Part shown: one piece after another, positions 36,056 through 47,334 of the stretch
How the letters are laid out: each line of letters begins with the position of its first letter
Numbering within the stretch: the first letter of the stretch is position 1
Origin: Phoronis australis
Taxonomy: Eukaryota > Phoronida > Phoronidae
Direction: 5' to 3'
NCBI GenBank assembly: GCA_002633005.1
Contig: NMRA01000426.1
Coordinates: 30,974-94,973, forward strand
DNA: 64,000 bases
Program-made: the position numbers and the translations under genes
The notes under the pieces: generated by a model
Database searches by the model: none
What the model saw: the letters and a program-made list of their open reading frames with translations, nothing else
Told to the model about the DNA's origin: nothing

Positions 36056-37024
36056 CAGGCCTTCATGCAGTGTACGTCCTGGGCGTCCAGATGGACACCC
36101 TGGCACTAATCTGGACGTCCTGGCAAGGACACCCTGTCAATCAGAATTTCTCCAGCTTGGACAACCACATTGTAAGATTACTAGGACTCCCAGTTAATGA
36201 AAGATAGGCGATGGTTCAACTCCGAAAAAAATATACAATGTATATAAAATATTCAAACTATTAGTATTTAGTAATATAATGCCAATCATTAGCAGTGTTT
36301 GGTTGCCACTGAGCGGTTACCAGTGCAGTCTCTGCTTTCAGCAATCTTAGTTTTAAATGCAATTCAGTACCTAATATAGGGACACAGACTTTGGTTAACT
36401 TCAAACTGGTGTTTCAAAGCTGCAGTTTCACATTTTTCAAAAGCCAAATAAATGTCATTATTTTAATAATATATTGTGCCATAAGAATATCCCCATTTAA
36501 AATGTTTGAGATTATGACCGACTTTCATGCTTTTCTATGAGCGTCTCAATATGGTGCAGCAGTGTTGCCAAAATCTAAACCACACATCATCTGTGCATTG
36601 TTCTCTATGTGTTGGTAACTGTAGCTTGGAGGGCTCATTGTACACAATATAAAGCTAGTTAAGATGATATAATACTTATAACAGCAATTTGACTTGAGAT
36701 CACCAAAACAGTGTAATCATCATTCAACCAATATCTGTAATACCTGTTTGGTAAGCTATTTGGCTGTTTTCATAAATTTAGACGTATAAGTCGTGATCCA
36801 CACAGGTTTTTTAGTAAAAAAGCTCACTACAAGAGAGCTGTTTTGGTATATTTAGAAGTAAAACCCATTTCTTGTAAAAAAAACACTGTGTGTGGGGTGG
36901 AAGGGGGGTTACTGGTGAATGGGGGTGGGGGTGTGGGTAATAAGTCGTTGGAATCATGGTCGCCCTGGAATATTAGGAACCCCATTTTGAACACCTTATT
37001 TTCGAAATAATGGATGAAGCCCTG
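36056..37024 (-). mobile_element. hAT-type element (969 bases) inside a minisatellite
   Basis: Ends CAGGCCTTCATGCAGTG and CTTATTTTCGAAATAATGGA / TGAAGCCCTG correspond, in reversed order, to the ends of the 11,317 element. Both flanks are ACTGTATG (36,048-36,055 and 37,025-37,032), an exact 8-base duplication made from the minisatellite. No transposase frame is recognisable, so it is non-autonomous or decayed. Confidence 0.8.
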
Positions 37025-37112
37025 ACTGTATGGTGAATCCATAGGGCCAAACACACCTGCACACAGTTTGATGAAGCCATGGGGCCCATCACACCTGCAC
37101 AGTGTATGGTGA
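37025..37112. repeat. Minisatellite, 40-base unit, right part
   Basis: CTGTATGGTGAATCCATAGG, CACACCTGCACACAG and GAAGCCATGGGGCCCATCAC continue the 40-base array after the inserted hAT element. Confidence 0.75.
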
Positions 37113-37637
37113 AGCCAAGGAGCCTTCACCACACATGAACTCATAGGACTTATCATTACACCTAGACACACTCTCAACATTGTTCACAATCAGTTTGACA
37201 TAATCTCACTCTCAGTTAGTTAACAATTAAGTTCCAACTGGTCACCATTTTTTTGCAAATTGATCGTGAGGTTCATGTTATCTATACCAAATCACCTCTT
37301 AGTGTGAAAAACCAGATGTATCAATGTTTTGACAAGACCATCATTATAAACATTGAACGTGATACTTTGATAGCAAGTCTGACAGCCCAGTGTAAGTTTT
37401 CTTTCCAAACAAATGCAAAGCCCTGGGTAAGTTTTCTTAGAAAACAATCGCAGTCATTCAATCATGTGTCACCATCCTATCTAGAATTAAGGGCATTAGA
37501 TTTCCTATCTCGAATTCTACAGTAAATCTCAAATTTGGATCCCTGAAAATGGAATTTTATTGAAAACTTGCTAGCTGATGGTTGATTGTCAAATAAACAT
37601 ATTCATGAAGAGATGTGAACAACAACTCACTGTACTA

Positions 37638-38822
37638 CCGTAAACGTTTGGGTTAACGCCCATGCTCAGTTAACCGCCCACCCCCTACTTTAGGTGGATT
37701 TTCGATTTAACCGCCCATTGCTCGGTTAAGCGCCCCCCTGCAATTTTTGAAGATTTCCATTGAAGCGCCCACCTCTCGGTTAAGCACCCATCCCCGAATT
37801 TTAAAGAATGAAGATTTAGCGCCCAGTGCTAAGGAAACGCGAGATTCCCCGACTTTTAGAAAGATCGATGATCACAATGACCGCAACGACGCCGGGCCTC
37901 TGAGACGGTGGTTTAGCAATGTGAATTGCAGTTATACAAGTAACGAGTTATTGTCTTGGGTCATGGACTCACTTCAAAATATAATACTTGAACGTTTTTG
38001 TCACTTTATTTTCTTCCCATGTTTGCAAAGTTTAAGAACGCCGCCGGCGTCAAAACCTCCGCTTTCAGCGACTTCGTCTGCCGCGCTGAGTTTTCGTCTG
38101 CAGTGCACTTGATAAAACACATATTCGAAAAAATCAGGCCAGAGAAATGAGACAATGGTTAAAAGTATATAGTCTCGCCCGTTTCTGTTACTTAGGACTG
38201 TCGCTATTCTCTTTTGATGAGAGACTTTGTGGTGGTGAATTAAGTTTTTCAAACTTTTATTACAACTAATTTTAAAACTGCTCTCAGACTATGAACTTGG
38301 CAGCTCAGTACGAGACTGTAACCATGAATAAGATGTCTGCTGTGACCTCTGCAACACATGAAGCTTGCACGCGCGCACTTTAACAAGGTCACATCTTGAA
38401 ATAGTTGCAATCCTAGTAGAGGCAGTGCGTGGTCACTGGTCGTCTGCGCTCTAGAGGGCAAAGTAACAAGACTGCAGGACGCCACGGGGCTATTACTCAG
38501 CAGTTCTGTAAATTTAATAGTGAATACTTAATCTGAAGGCAAGAGAATCTTTGTTGGGATCATCAGCTGTTATGACATTTTTCCCGTCATGTGGCGACGT
38601 GACGATAACGCTCTTTGAAAAGTATTAGGCGTTCCGAGTACGAGGTAAGATTAACCACCCAGGGCGGTTGCCTGTCGTAATAAGCGCCCATGTTCGGTTA
38701 ACCGCCCACCCTGGATTTCTTGAAAATTCACGTTTAAGCGCCCATGTCTGGTTAACCGCTCACCCCCGATTTTTTGAGTTTTCCAATTTAACCGCCCAGG
38801 GCGTTAACCCAAACGTTTACGG
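37638..38822. mobile_element. TA-flanked transposon with perfect inverted ends and GCGCCC words
   Basis: CCGTAAACGTTTGGGTTAAC then GCCC at the left is repeated in reverse at the right end, flanked by TA at 37,636-37,637 and 38,823-38,824. Both ends carry spaced copies of TTAACCGCCCA / TTAAGCGCCCA, about five on the left and six on the right, alternating with CCCCxATTTTT. The interior (1.2 kb) has no recognisable transposase. Tc1/mariner-like elements duplicate TA, but the class is not proven. Confidence 0.82.
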
Positions 38823-38847
38823 TATTATAAAAAATAAAATTATACAG

Positions 38848-39080
38848 GTCTTTATCCAGGATTTCGAAAATAGGGTGTCCAAAATGGGGTTCCCAATATT
38901 CATGGCCATGATTCCAATGACGCGTAACCCCCCCACGACGGTTCACCAGTAACCCCTCCCACACACAGAATGTGTAGACAAAGTTTTATACATCTCAGTT
39001 TACAAAACTGCCCTCCGTAGGGAGCTTTTATACTAAAAAAAAATGTGTAGACCAAGACTTTTACATCTAAATTTACGAAA
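38848..39080 (+). mobile_element. Partial copy of the hAT-type family (left end only)
   Basis: CAGGTCTTTATCCAGGATTT, then CGAAAATAGGGTGTCCAAAA and TGGGGTTCCCAATATTC match the left half of the 11,317 element. The right end was not found before the next repeat. Confidence 0.65.
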
Positions 39081-39244
39081 ACAGCCAAGTAGCGTACCAA
39101 ACAAAGAGATATTTAAGTTAAACAATGAGTGCACTATGTTTTTGGTGATCTCAAGCCAAACTGTTGTTATAAAGTTTGTCCTATCATCTTAATTACCTTT
39201 AATTCAGTAAAATGAGTCATCATAGCTGCAGTTACAAAACAAGA

Positions 39245-40260
39245 ACAAGAGCAACGCAGAGCGTTGAAATGACCCCACGAATGTACCACAAACGGTGTGC
39301 TTCTAGGGTGTTTATTTTGATCTTAAAAATGGCCACTGGATGGTACAAAATACTTTGAATCCATCAAAAAAACAGGTAAATGACACTGTTTTTAACAGAA
39401 AGCTATTTACCACATAGCATGAAGATCAGCCAAGGAACTTTAGAGAAACAGAGCAAAACGGAAAAAATGAAATTGCCACTAGGGGGCAAAGCGTTTGTCG
39501 GAACCGTCTGAAAGATGTCCGTCTTCTGTTGTCAACTTCATATCGATACAGGTGCTAAATTTAATAAAGATCCTGCAAAGGACTTATCAGATACAGCTAA
39601 GGGGGCAAAAAACAAAACTAACACTAGAAGGCGCAACAGAAGTCAAAGTCGACAGTAAAACATTGTCAATCGAACTTTCAAAAAAAGAACATACATGACA
39701 ATTCTCACAATCATCCTTAGAGACTTGGTTGACAGAGGGCGGATGCTAAAAACAGACGAGAAAACAGTAAAAATGGCCACTAGATGGCACAAAACACGTT
39801 GAATCCATCTGAAAACCAGAAAATGTTATCGTTTCTTTATAAGACAACCATTTACCAAATCTAGGAAAATTCGTCGAGGAGCTTCAGAGAAACAGAGGAA
39901 AGCGGAAAAAAGGAAATCGCTACTAGGGGGCACACTGTGTTCATCTGCATCTGAAAGTCGTCATCTTCCGTTGTTAACTTCATATGAAAACACGTACTAA
40001 ACTTAATAATGATCCTGCAGAGGGCTTAGGAGATACAGGTATGGACGGAAAAAAATGCCACTAGGAGGTGCCAAAGTAGTAGAAGTCGACGGAAAATTAT
40101 TGGCAATTGTCCTTTCACAGAAAGAACATAATGACAATTTTCATAATCATCCTTAGACTGGCTTGGTTGACAGAGGGACGGACGCCAATAAACAGATTCG
40201 AAAACAATAAAAATGGCCACTTAAGGTGGCGCAAAATACCTCAAATCCATACAAAAACGA
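39245..40260 (+). repeat. 'gccactag' interspersed repeat, copy 3
   Basis: AAGAGCAACGCAGAGCGTTG then GAAATG and CCCACGAATG start this copy; AAATGGCCACTxG and AAATTGCCACTAGGGGGC units follow. The right end is cut off near 40,260. Confidence 0.68.
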
Positions 40261-40468
40261 GAGGATAGGGCCACCCTTAAACCAGCAGTTGGTAATGAAG
40301 AAAAGCCAAGTGTCATCGCACAATTATGGGCATGATAGTTTCCAAAGATGCTACTCAGCATGGGTTGTTAAATAGAAAATAAAAAGTGTCCGTGTAAGAC
40401 TTTGAAAGTTAAGAGGCAGAAATGCCATTAGTTCCGGTTATGGTGAAGTATATAACACAGGTACTCAC

Positions 40469-40541
40469 TCTTACAACAAGGATGCACGTAAACTTCAACC
40501 AAGCAGGTCTGTTGACCAATAGTCACCAGTGTACGTCTCAC
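40469..40541 (-). CDS. Possible isolated exon with three cysteines
   Basis: TCATTGTAG precedes and GTGAGT follows a 73-base open stretch (phase 0 to 1) reading VRRTLVTIGQQTCLVEVYVH, then PCCK. The cysteine pattern suggests a secreted or extracellular piece, but nothing nearby joins to it and no family is recognised. Confidence 0.2.
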
Positions 40542-40959
40542 CTACAATGACAAATGATCAAATCCATCACTACAATATTCCACATCAACACGGCATAGAC
40601 TGAACAACTGTAACAGTGGTAAGAGTGACTAGGACATCACTGGCAGGAGTCCAACACTGTAATACTAAGGAGAAATGTGATCCATGCGTGTAGAGGGTTT
40701 AGGTAATAGTGTGCAGAAGGGGGGTGAAGGGGCAATGGCCCCGAGCATACACATTAGGGGGCATCTTATCACCATGAAGTTTTGAAATGGTGACTGATTT
40801 GTAACTATTGTAACTAAATTGAATAAAGTTTCTATTTTATGTTTCATCTTTATTAGTACCAGAGTCCATGCACTTGAGTAGAGAGGGGCATCCCATAAAA
40901 CAATATAGCCACCAGGCATCACCAAGCCTCTGCACAAAACTGGTTTAGGATCTGAAGTG

Positions 40960-41290
40960 TCTGAAAATTATCGCAAGCCATGCATCTACCCATTTTAAAA
41001 ATCATCTTCAGAATGATTTGACCCAGAGAGAGGCTGATGACAGGAACTGAAAAACAATTAAATGGCTACTAGATGATGCAACTTGCATCAAATCAATCAA
41101 AAACGAGAAAGTGACGTCCTGTCCCTAATACATACTATGCCTAATTTTATGAGAATTTTTCAAGGAAATCTGAAGATACAGAGGTATAATTCAGGAACAT
41201 CCTTCAAGGGTTATGGATACATAGAAGCCAACTCTTGACTGATGCCCTAACGGCAAAGAGTGATAACAACATGATGTGCCCACATGCGTG
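40960..41290 (+). repeat. Short partial copy of the 'gccactag' repeat
   Basis: Diverged units (AATGGCTACTAGATGATGCA, TCTGAAGATACAGAGGTA) and a GATGTGCCCACA end correspond to the 3' part of the family. Confidence 0.45.
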
Positions 41291-41345
41291 TGTGTGGGGG
41301 GTGTGGGTGTGTTGTATGTGTATGTGTGTGTGTGTGGNCATACAT
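41286..41345. repeat. TG microsatellite with a single N
   Basis: A run of GTGTGTG with small interruptions contains one N at 41,339 and ends abruptly there; the N may hide unresolved repeat or a contig join. Confidence 0.75.
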
Positions 41346-41415
41346 GAAGATGCATAACTAAGAAGGAAAAGGTTTTTCGTTTCTTTCCAATGATATGATG
41401 TTAAACGACTAAATC

Positions 41416-41520
41416 ACTACCTATTGAGTGCGCATGAAATACCTACTGAGTGCGCATGCACTACCTACTGAGTGCGCATGCACTACCTACTGAGTGCGCA
41501 TGCACTACCTACTGAGTGCC
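41416..41520. repeat. Minisatellite, 22-base unit, about five copies
   Basis: CTACCTACTGAGTGCGCATG then CA repeats about five times with little variation. Confidence 0.88.
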
Positions 41521-41907
41521 CTGTTGCTCAGCAGTTGACCCTTCTCCATTAATTTGCCTCTGATAAAACATGCTTTTAAATGCAGAAACTGGATCAATTT
41601 TAAGTCACAGTGGACAGAGAACATTCTCTCAGCATCTTCTGCAGCACATCAAAAATGGCAACATAGTTGAAATTGATGTTGACCTAGAATATATCAGACA
41701 CAGACTCGCATTCAATAAATTGATTATTCTAAAGAATCCTTCTTTTCTTGAAGTTTTAAGACCTTTAGCTTGGCTTTGTTTACTTCCAAATGCAAAGTAA
41801 CACTTAGTGACCACAGGCTATCCTATCCACCACTGGCCCCAACAGTGTGTAATAAACATGACATGTTTCTTACATGGTTAAGTCAGTGGAAGATTCAGAT
41901 ACCTGTA

Positions 41908-42145
41908 CTTGTCACATGCATGATGAGTTCACCTGTCACTCGTCACATGCATGATGAGTTCACCTGTCACTCGTCACATGCATGATGAGTTCACCTGTCA
42001 CTCGTCACATGCATGATGAGTTCACCTGACACCCGTCACATGCATGATGAGTTCATCTGTCATTCGTCACATGCATGATGAGTTCATCTGTCACTCGTCA
42101 CATGCATGATGAGTTCACCTGTCACTCGTCACATGCAAGATGAGT
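41908..42145. repeat. Minisatellite, 31-base unit, left of gap
   Basis: Unit GTCACATGCATGATGAGTTC then ACCTGTCACTC repeats about seven to eight times. It runs into 298 N and continues to 42,630. Confidence 0.9.
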
Positions 42146-42443
42146 NNNNNNNNNNNNNNNNNNNNNNNNNNNNNNNNNNNNNNNNNNNNNNNNNNNNNNN
42201 NNNNNNNNNNNNNNNNNNNNNNNNNNNNNNNNNNNNNNNNNNNNNNNNNNNNNNNNNNNNNNNNNNNNNNNNNNNNNNNNNNNNNNNNNNNNNNNNNNNN
42301 NNNNNNNNNNNNNNNNNNNNNNNNNNNNNNNNNNNNNNNNNNNNNNNNNNNNNNNNNNNNNNNNNNNNNNNNNNNNNNNNNNNNNNNNNNNNNNNNNNNN
42401 NNNNNNNNNNNNNNNNNNNNNNNNNNNNNNNNNNNNNNNNNNN
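42146..42443. other. Assembly gap (298 N)
   Basis: N run inside the 31-base minisatellite; the true array length is unknown. Confidence 0.98.
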
Positions 42444-42632
42444 ACTTGTCACATGCATGATGAGTTCACCTGTACTTATCACATGCATGATGAGTTCACC
42501 TGTCACTCGTCACATGCATGATGTGTTCACCTGTACTTGTCACATGCATGATGAGATCACCTGTCACTCGTCACATGCATGATGAGTTCACCTGTCATTC
42601 GTCACATGCATGATGAGTTCACCTGTCATTTT
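42444..42632. repeat. Minisatellite, 31-base unit, right of gap
   Basis: Six further copies of the 31-base unit, some shortened to 26 bases by loss of CACTC. Confidence 0.9.
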
Positions 42633-42639
42633 GTTACTG

Positions 42640-45600
42640 ACCTATTTTTCTCCATGTGTGGCATGTAATCAGTACCAAGGAAGCAAACTCAAATCATCCA
42701 ATCATGGAAATCTGCACGAAGCCCAAGTACCAAGGCATATTATTTGATTGACTATTAATTACTTAATACGCGAACAACATCACACTTTGTTTTGCTTTTG
42801 AAATTAGCACATTTATGGTTTAGCACTCACTCATTTCTGGGTTAAGCGCTCTTCCGCCAATTTCCAGTATCACCCACGTTTAGGAACTGACTTTTAAAAA
42901 TTTCCACTTTTGAACGTAGGAAAAATTCAAAAGTTGAATTCAAAACAAAAACGAAATCAAAGTTTAGAAACTGACACAATGTTTTTGGTATTTCAACATA
43001 AACAATGCAGTTGATAGCATTGTTTAGCTATAAATCAACCTTTCTTTTTACTAAATTTTAATAAATTTTACTATAACAGCATGGTCATGTGACACAACTG
43101 AAGGCAGATTAGCAAAAGGAAAAAATCAAATTCAGTTTCTACTTTCAAAAAATTTATACTTTTGTGTTAACATCTGTACCCTAGACATTAAGGGAAAGAC
43201 ACACACTTTGTCAGAAATACTTCACTGACAGACATGTTTTTTTCATCACACAAAGCTTGTGGACTTCACAATAAGATTCTCAGTATTACCTTCATATTGC
43301 CCGTCCCCCCATACAGACACTGCATCTGTGTCATATGCTTCACTATCTATCAATTTATGCCATCTCAACAGGAAAAAATGAGACTACAAGGCACGTTAAG
43401 AGACATTTGAAGCCAATCATGCACAAACTAAGCACTTGTTGTTAACACATTATTCACAGCTAATATTCACAGTCAAGGTCACACAAGTAATTTGCATCCT
43501 GGTTACTTCAAATTCACACAAAAGCTTGCAAACAATCATACACTGTGTATGCTGGCATTCCAACCCTAACTACATTTTTCTATCCTAAACATTTTAGTAC
43601 TGGTGAAAGGTATGTTTGATGAGACAGCCAGCTGACTTAAAATACCACAGGTAATAAAAAACAACATAGTCCATTGTCATAGCAACAACAAAAGTAGAAA
43701 CTTTAAACTTGAAGCAAACAGAATTTCACCACACAACATTTCTGCCCTGACGTCACATATAAGCGTGACAACTGAAGGTGATGATCCACTATAATCTTAT
43801 TACAGTAACAACACTTGTGACCAAACAAACACATAGAAATGTTTGGTGTATCAAGGGATCCCAAAATGATGATGGATGTCAGGGAATGAGGAATATTCAG
43901 GAAATCATGTGCAACTTAAGTGCTACATTTAACACTTTATCCACCATCCCACGTATAACTGGGAATCGTGATGTTGAACTCTTAACTGTACCGCAGTATC
44001 CATTAGGAGTGTCAACATTATCCAGGCCTTCCAAGCTGGTGTTTTAAGGACATGTTTCATGACTATACTCTTAGCTGGGCGTGTTGTAACCAGTTGTATC
44101 ATGGTAAAACACTTACATTCAGGACTCACAAAACTAATTGCAAAGAATCCATATTTCTATTGTGAGAGGCTTTACCAGATTGTTGCAAAATGATCACAAA
44201 TTTAACACGTGTTGTTTGGTTATCACTGCGCTATACTAACGCATGGGACAACTCCTATGGGACAACTCCTATGGGACAACTGCTATGCGAATACTCCTAT
44301 GGGACAACTCTTATGCTAACAGTTGAAGTTTTGTTACCGAAGCCCTAAGAGAGAGCCAGAGCTAAACTGTGACTAATCCCAGCATCCTAATTGATTCACA
44401 AATTAATGCTGCAGTTTAGCTGTCTGTGGCTCTGAAGAACATCCATTTGTCAATTTCTCTCATAACGCATTGATTTTAAAAATTCAAAAATGTCTACTAT
44501 TTACTTTTCAATTTTAAAAACAGTTATATTGGTCATTTGCCTTACTTTGAAATAAGTTTCGCCAAGTATGTTGCTCCGACGTCAATTTTTTTTGTACTCT
44601 ATAGGTCGCAATTTTCGTCTTTATCCCCATGAAATTTACACACAACGAGCAGCTCCGGAAGTGCTGGATGCCTATTGTTTTGGTTACGATCGGATCCAAG
44701 ATGGTGGACATGGCGGCCATTTTGTTTCCGATTTCTGATTCAGTTGCTCATAGAACCTGCAATTTTTTAGGTATCGGGCTCAAAATCGGAACAAATATGA
44801 AACTATACAGGTTCTCCGACTGTGCTAAAAATCATTCACTTTCGATCAAAAATGGCGGAAATATCGGCAATGGCGCATGCGCACCTCAATTTCGGGAACA
44901 AAACGTTTTGTCCTGTAGAAGGCGCTTTAAAGGACCAATTGCTTTAAAATTTTTCAGGTATAGTTTTCTGTTGCCAGCTATAATCCAATTCTAAAAAACC
45001 AGAAGTTGATTCCAAGATGGCGGATCAGGCGCATGTTGACCCATTTTCAGTCATGCCAGAGTGCCATTTTAAATGGGAAGAGAAAATGATGTAAATTTTT
45101 GCATGTGGATTCTCTAAGGTATACTTTTCCAAATGAACTGTAACAATTTCTTCTCAGACTTACCGTTTTCGAGTTATTTGACTTTGAACTTCAAAAAAAA
45201 ATATTTCATTTTGCGATACTATCAATTTAGATAGAGTTTTGAACGGGCTTTCAGATGTTTTCCATTTTTCGCTAGGATGTCTACTTTTCGAATTATTTGA
45301 GATTTTCTGATAGCACTGTTCATTTGTTGAGCGTTCTTGCTGCATTGATGTTGGTTATGGCTGCTATTGAACAAGACTGTAGCCTATTTCTTACTGATTT
45401 ATGACATCTAAGTTCGTCATATGAATGTTATGATGTTGTTCATCATCGCCACCACCATCATCATATTAGTCATCTTCATCATCATCTCCGTCGTTGTCTT
45501 TTCAGTTCGCCAACAGTCACTCAAGACTATAGCCTAATTCTTACCGATTTCTGACCTCTACTTTTGTCATATGAATGTTATCATTACTTGTTACTTGTAT

Positions 45601-46310
45601 TGTTCATCATCGCCACCGTCGTCATCATATCCATCATCTTCGTCATCATCTCTATCGTTGTCTTATTTGTTAATTTCGCCAAGTTTCTCTCCTCGGAGCG
45701 CTTTCATTGTTCATTTACTTTGAAATTTGTATGCTAAACAGGCGTGTTGGTCATCTCCTCCAACATGTTCAGCCCAGCCCATAAAGAGTGACTTAAGCTC
45801 ACTTCAATCTGTGGTGGTACCATCAAGTCTTTGATGTGACAAGGAATTCACTGGATACGTTTGGGTAAACACTGCACTTTGTCTACTCCACTTGCATTAA
45901 AAACCTGTATTTGCCTAATGGTCAGCCATATTGATTCCAAAAACTGAAGAATTTTCAGCGCATTTAGCATTGTTCTACATTTAATACATGTAATGTTAAA
46001 TATACGTTCCTATAATGTACTCTTGCAGAAGGGACAAAGCCAACTTGAGTATGGGAAACATTACATTGATCAAGCAAACTAAGTTACCATAGAACACACG
46101 ATTAACTTTAATGGATAAAATATGAGGGCTGTGTATAAAACATCCCCATTGAGTGGTGTCACAGATCATAAATCTTGGTAACCTTGTACACTCAGAATAG
46201 CGGTCATGACGACGGAATGTTTGAACTCTAGCATATTGCATGTACTTGCACACTAATCGATGTCAATTGGGTACTGCTCAACAGTTCAAAGGTTCACAAA
46301 TATGATAAAT
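42640..46310. other. Intergenic sequence with scattered repeats
   Basis: No supported gene. About 44,235-44,310 has TATGGGACAACTCC repeated. About 44,690-45,060 has several (A)AAGATGGCGG / AAAATGGCGG words, perhaps an old element. 45,387-45,500 and 45,530-45,665 are two related blocks rich in ATCATCATC and GTCGTTGTC. Confidence 0.4.
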
Positions 46311-46501
46311 TCAGGTACTGTATTCACTCCAATAAGCGCCCACGCCCCTATAAGTGCCCCCCTCATGAATGCCGTGTATACGCGAAAAATGCCTTACCTA
46401 CACTTCTAAAATTCTACAGTAACGTCTTCAATTTATCAATAAGATCAGACAGCCCTGAAAAAATCATTGTGCACGGAATTTGTAGACCATGAACTTTGCC
46501 G

Positions 46502-46720
46502 CTACTTGTTGATATTTAGCTGTGGCTTCCACCGCGTTTGAAAAAGAACACAAGTTTTGCTGATCTTGCGAGGAATGTGTCCTATTATGGTCTGGCCTTT
46601 CAGAACAGATGCAGCGTACTTGTCAAATGGTTTATATTGCATCTTTCCAGTACAGATTGTCTCCCTCAACGGAATTGAAATCTCTTTGTACACGTGGAAA
46701 CCGAGAATCGAAGATTAATA
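46502..46720 (-). pseudogene. HIRAN-like protein fragment in copy 3
   Basis: The minus-strand frame reads HVYKEISIPLRETICTGKMQ, then YKPFDKYAASVLKGQTIIGH and IPRKISKT, then loses the family pattern. The same core is present in copy 1; the agreement at protein level across decayed copies, with the IGHxPR motif, supports a real former gene. Confidence 0.58.
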
Positions 46721-46775
46721 AAAACTTGACCTTTTTTCAGTAAAAGCACGTGGCTAGGAAGCGCGCCACATTCAA

Positions 46776-46947
46776 GAATCTGACATCAAAGATTAGCCTT
46801 TGGGAACTATCTATTCATGAATCTGACATCAAAGATTAGCCTTTGGGAACTATCTATTCATGAATCTGACATCAAAGATTAGCCTTTGGGAACTATCTAT
46901 TCATGAATCTGACATCAAAGATTAGCCTTTGGCAATTATCTATTCAT
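46776..46947. repeat. Tandem repeat, 43-base unit, four copies
   Basis: GAATCTGACATCAAAGATTA then GCCTTTGGGAACTATCTATTCAT repeats four times, the last slightly diverged. It is inside HIRAN copy 3. Confidence 0.88.
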
Positions 46948-47334
46948 GAATCGGGTAGCAATGTAATAGCATCGCCAAGAAATAAATACTGACACTTATT
47001 TCCAAAAGTTTCTAATACCTTAAAAAAGTTTGTGTTATTCTTAAGGGTGAATTATTAAATTAGTACTAATTGGTGTTTTTAAAGTCAATGACTCACTGAT
47101 AGTGAACACTTCAGCAAACTTACACCCCCCCAAATCTCTCAAAAAATAACTATTAGATTTTCACGCATCCAGTCACCTGGCAACTCAATGACATTGGCCT
47201 TAACAAGACAATTCTCGAATGTTTTTTTAGCAGATGAGATCAACAAGAGCTAAATAAAACATGTTGTGACTTACTGCTTGTGTTAATTTCCTTGGTAACA
47301 ATGCACACCTAGATCGTTACATCGTGTTTATACC

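Noticed and set aside
42106-42582. Frames across the second N run
   Set aside because: Unknown bases plus a 31-base tandem repeat; no coding support.
45420-45670. ATC/GTC-rich blocks resembling a CRISPR-like or coding repeat
   Set aside because: Irregular trinucleotide-rich duplicated sequence, with no regular repeat-spacer pattern and no open coding frame.
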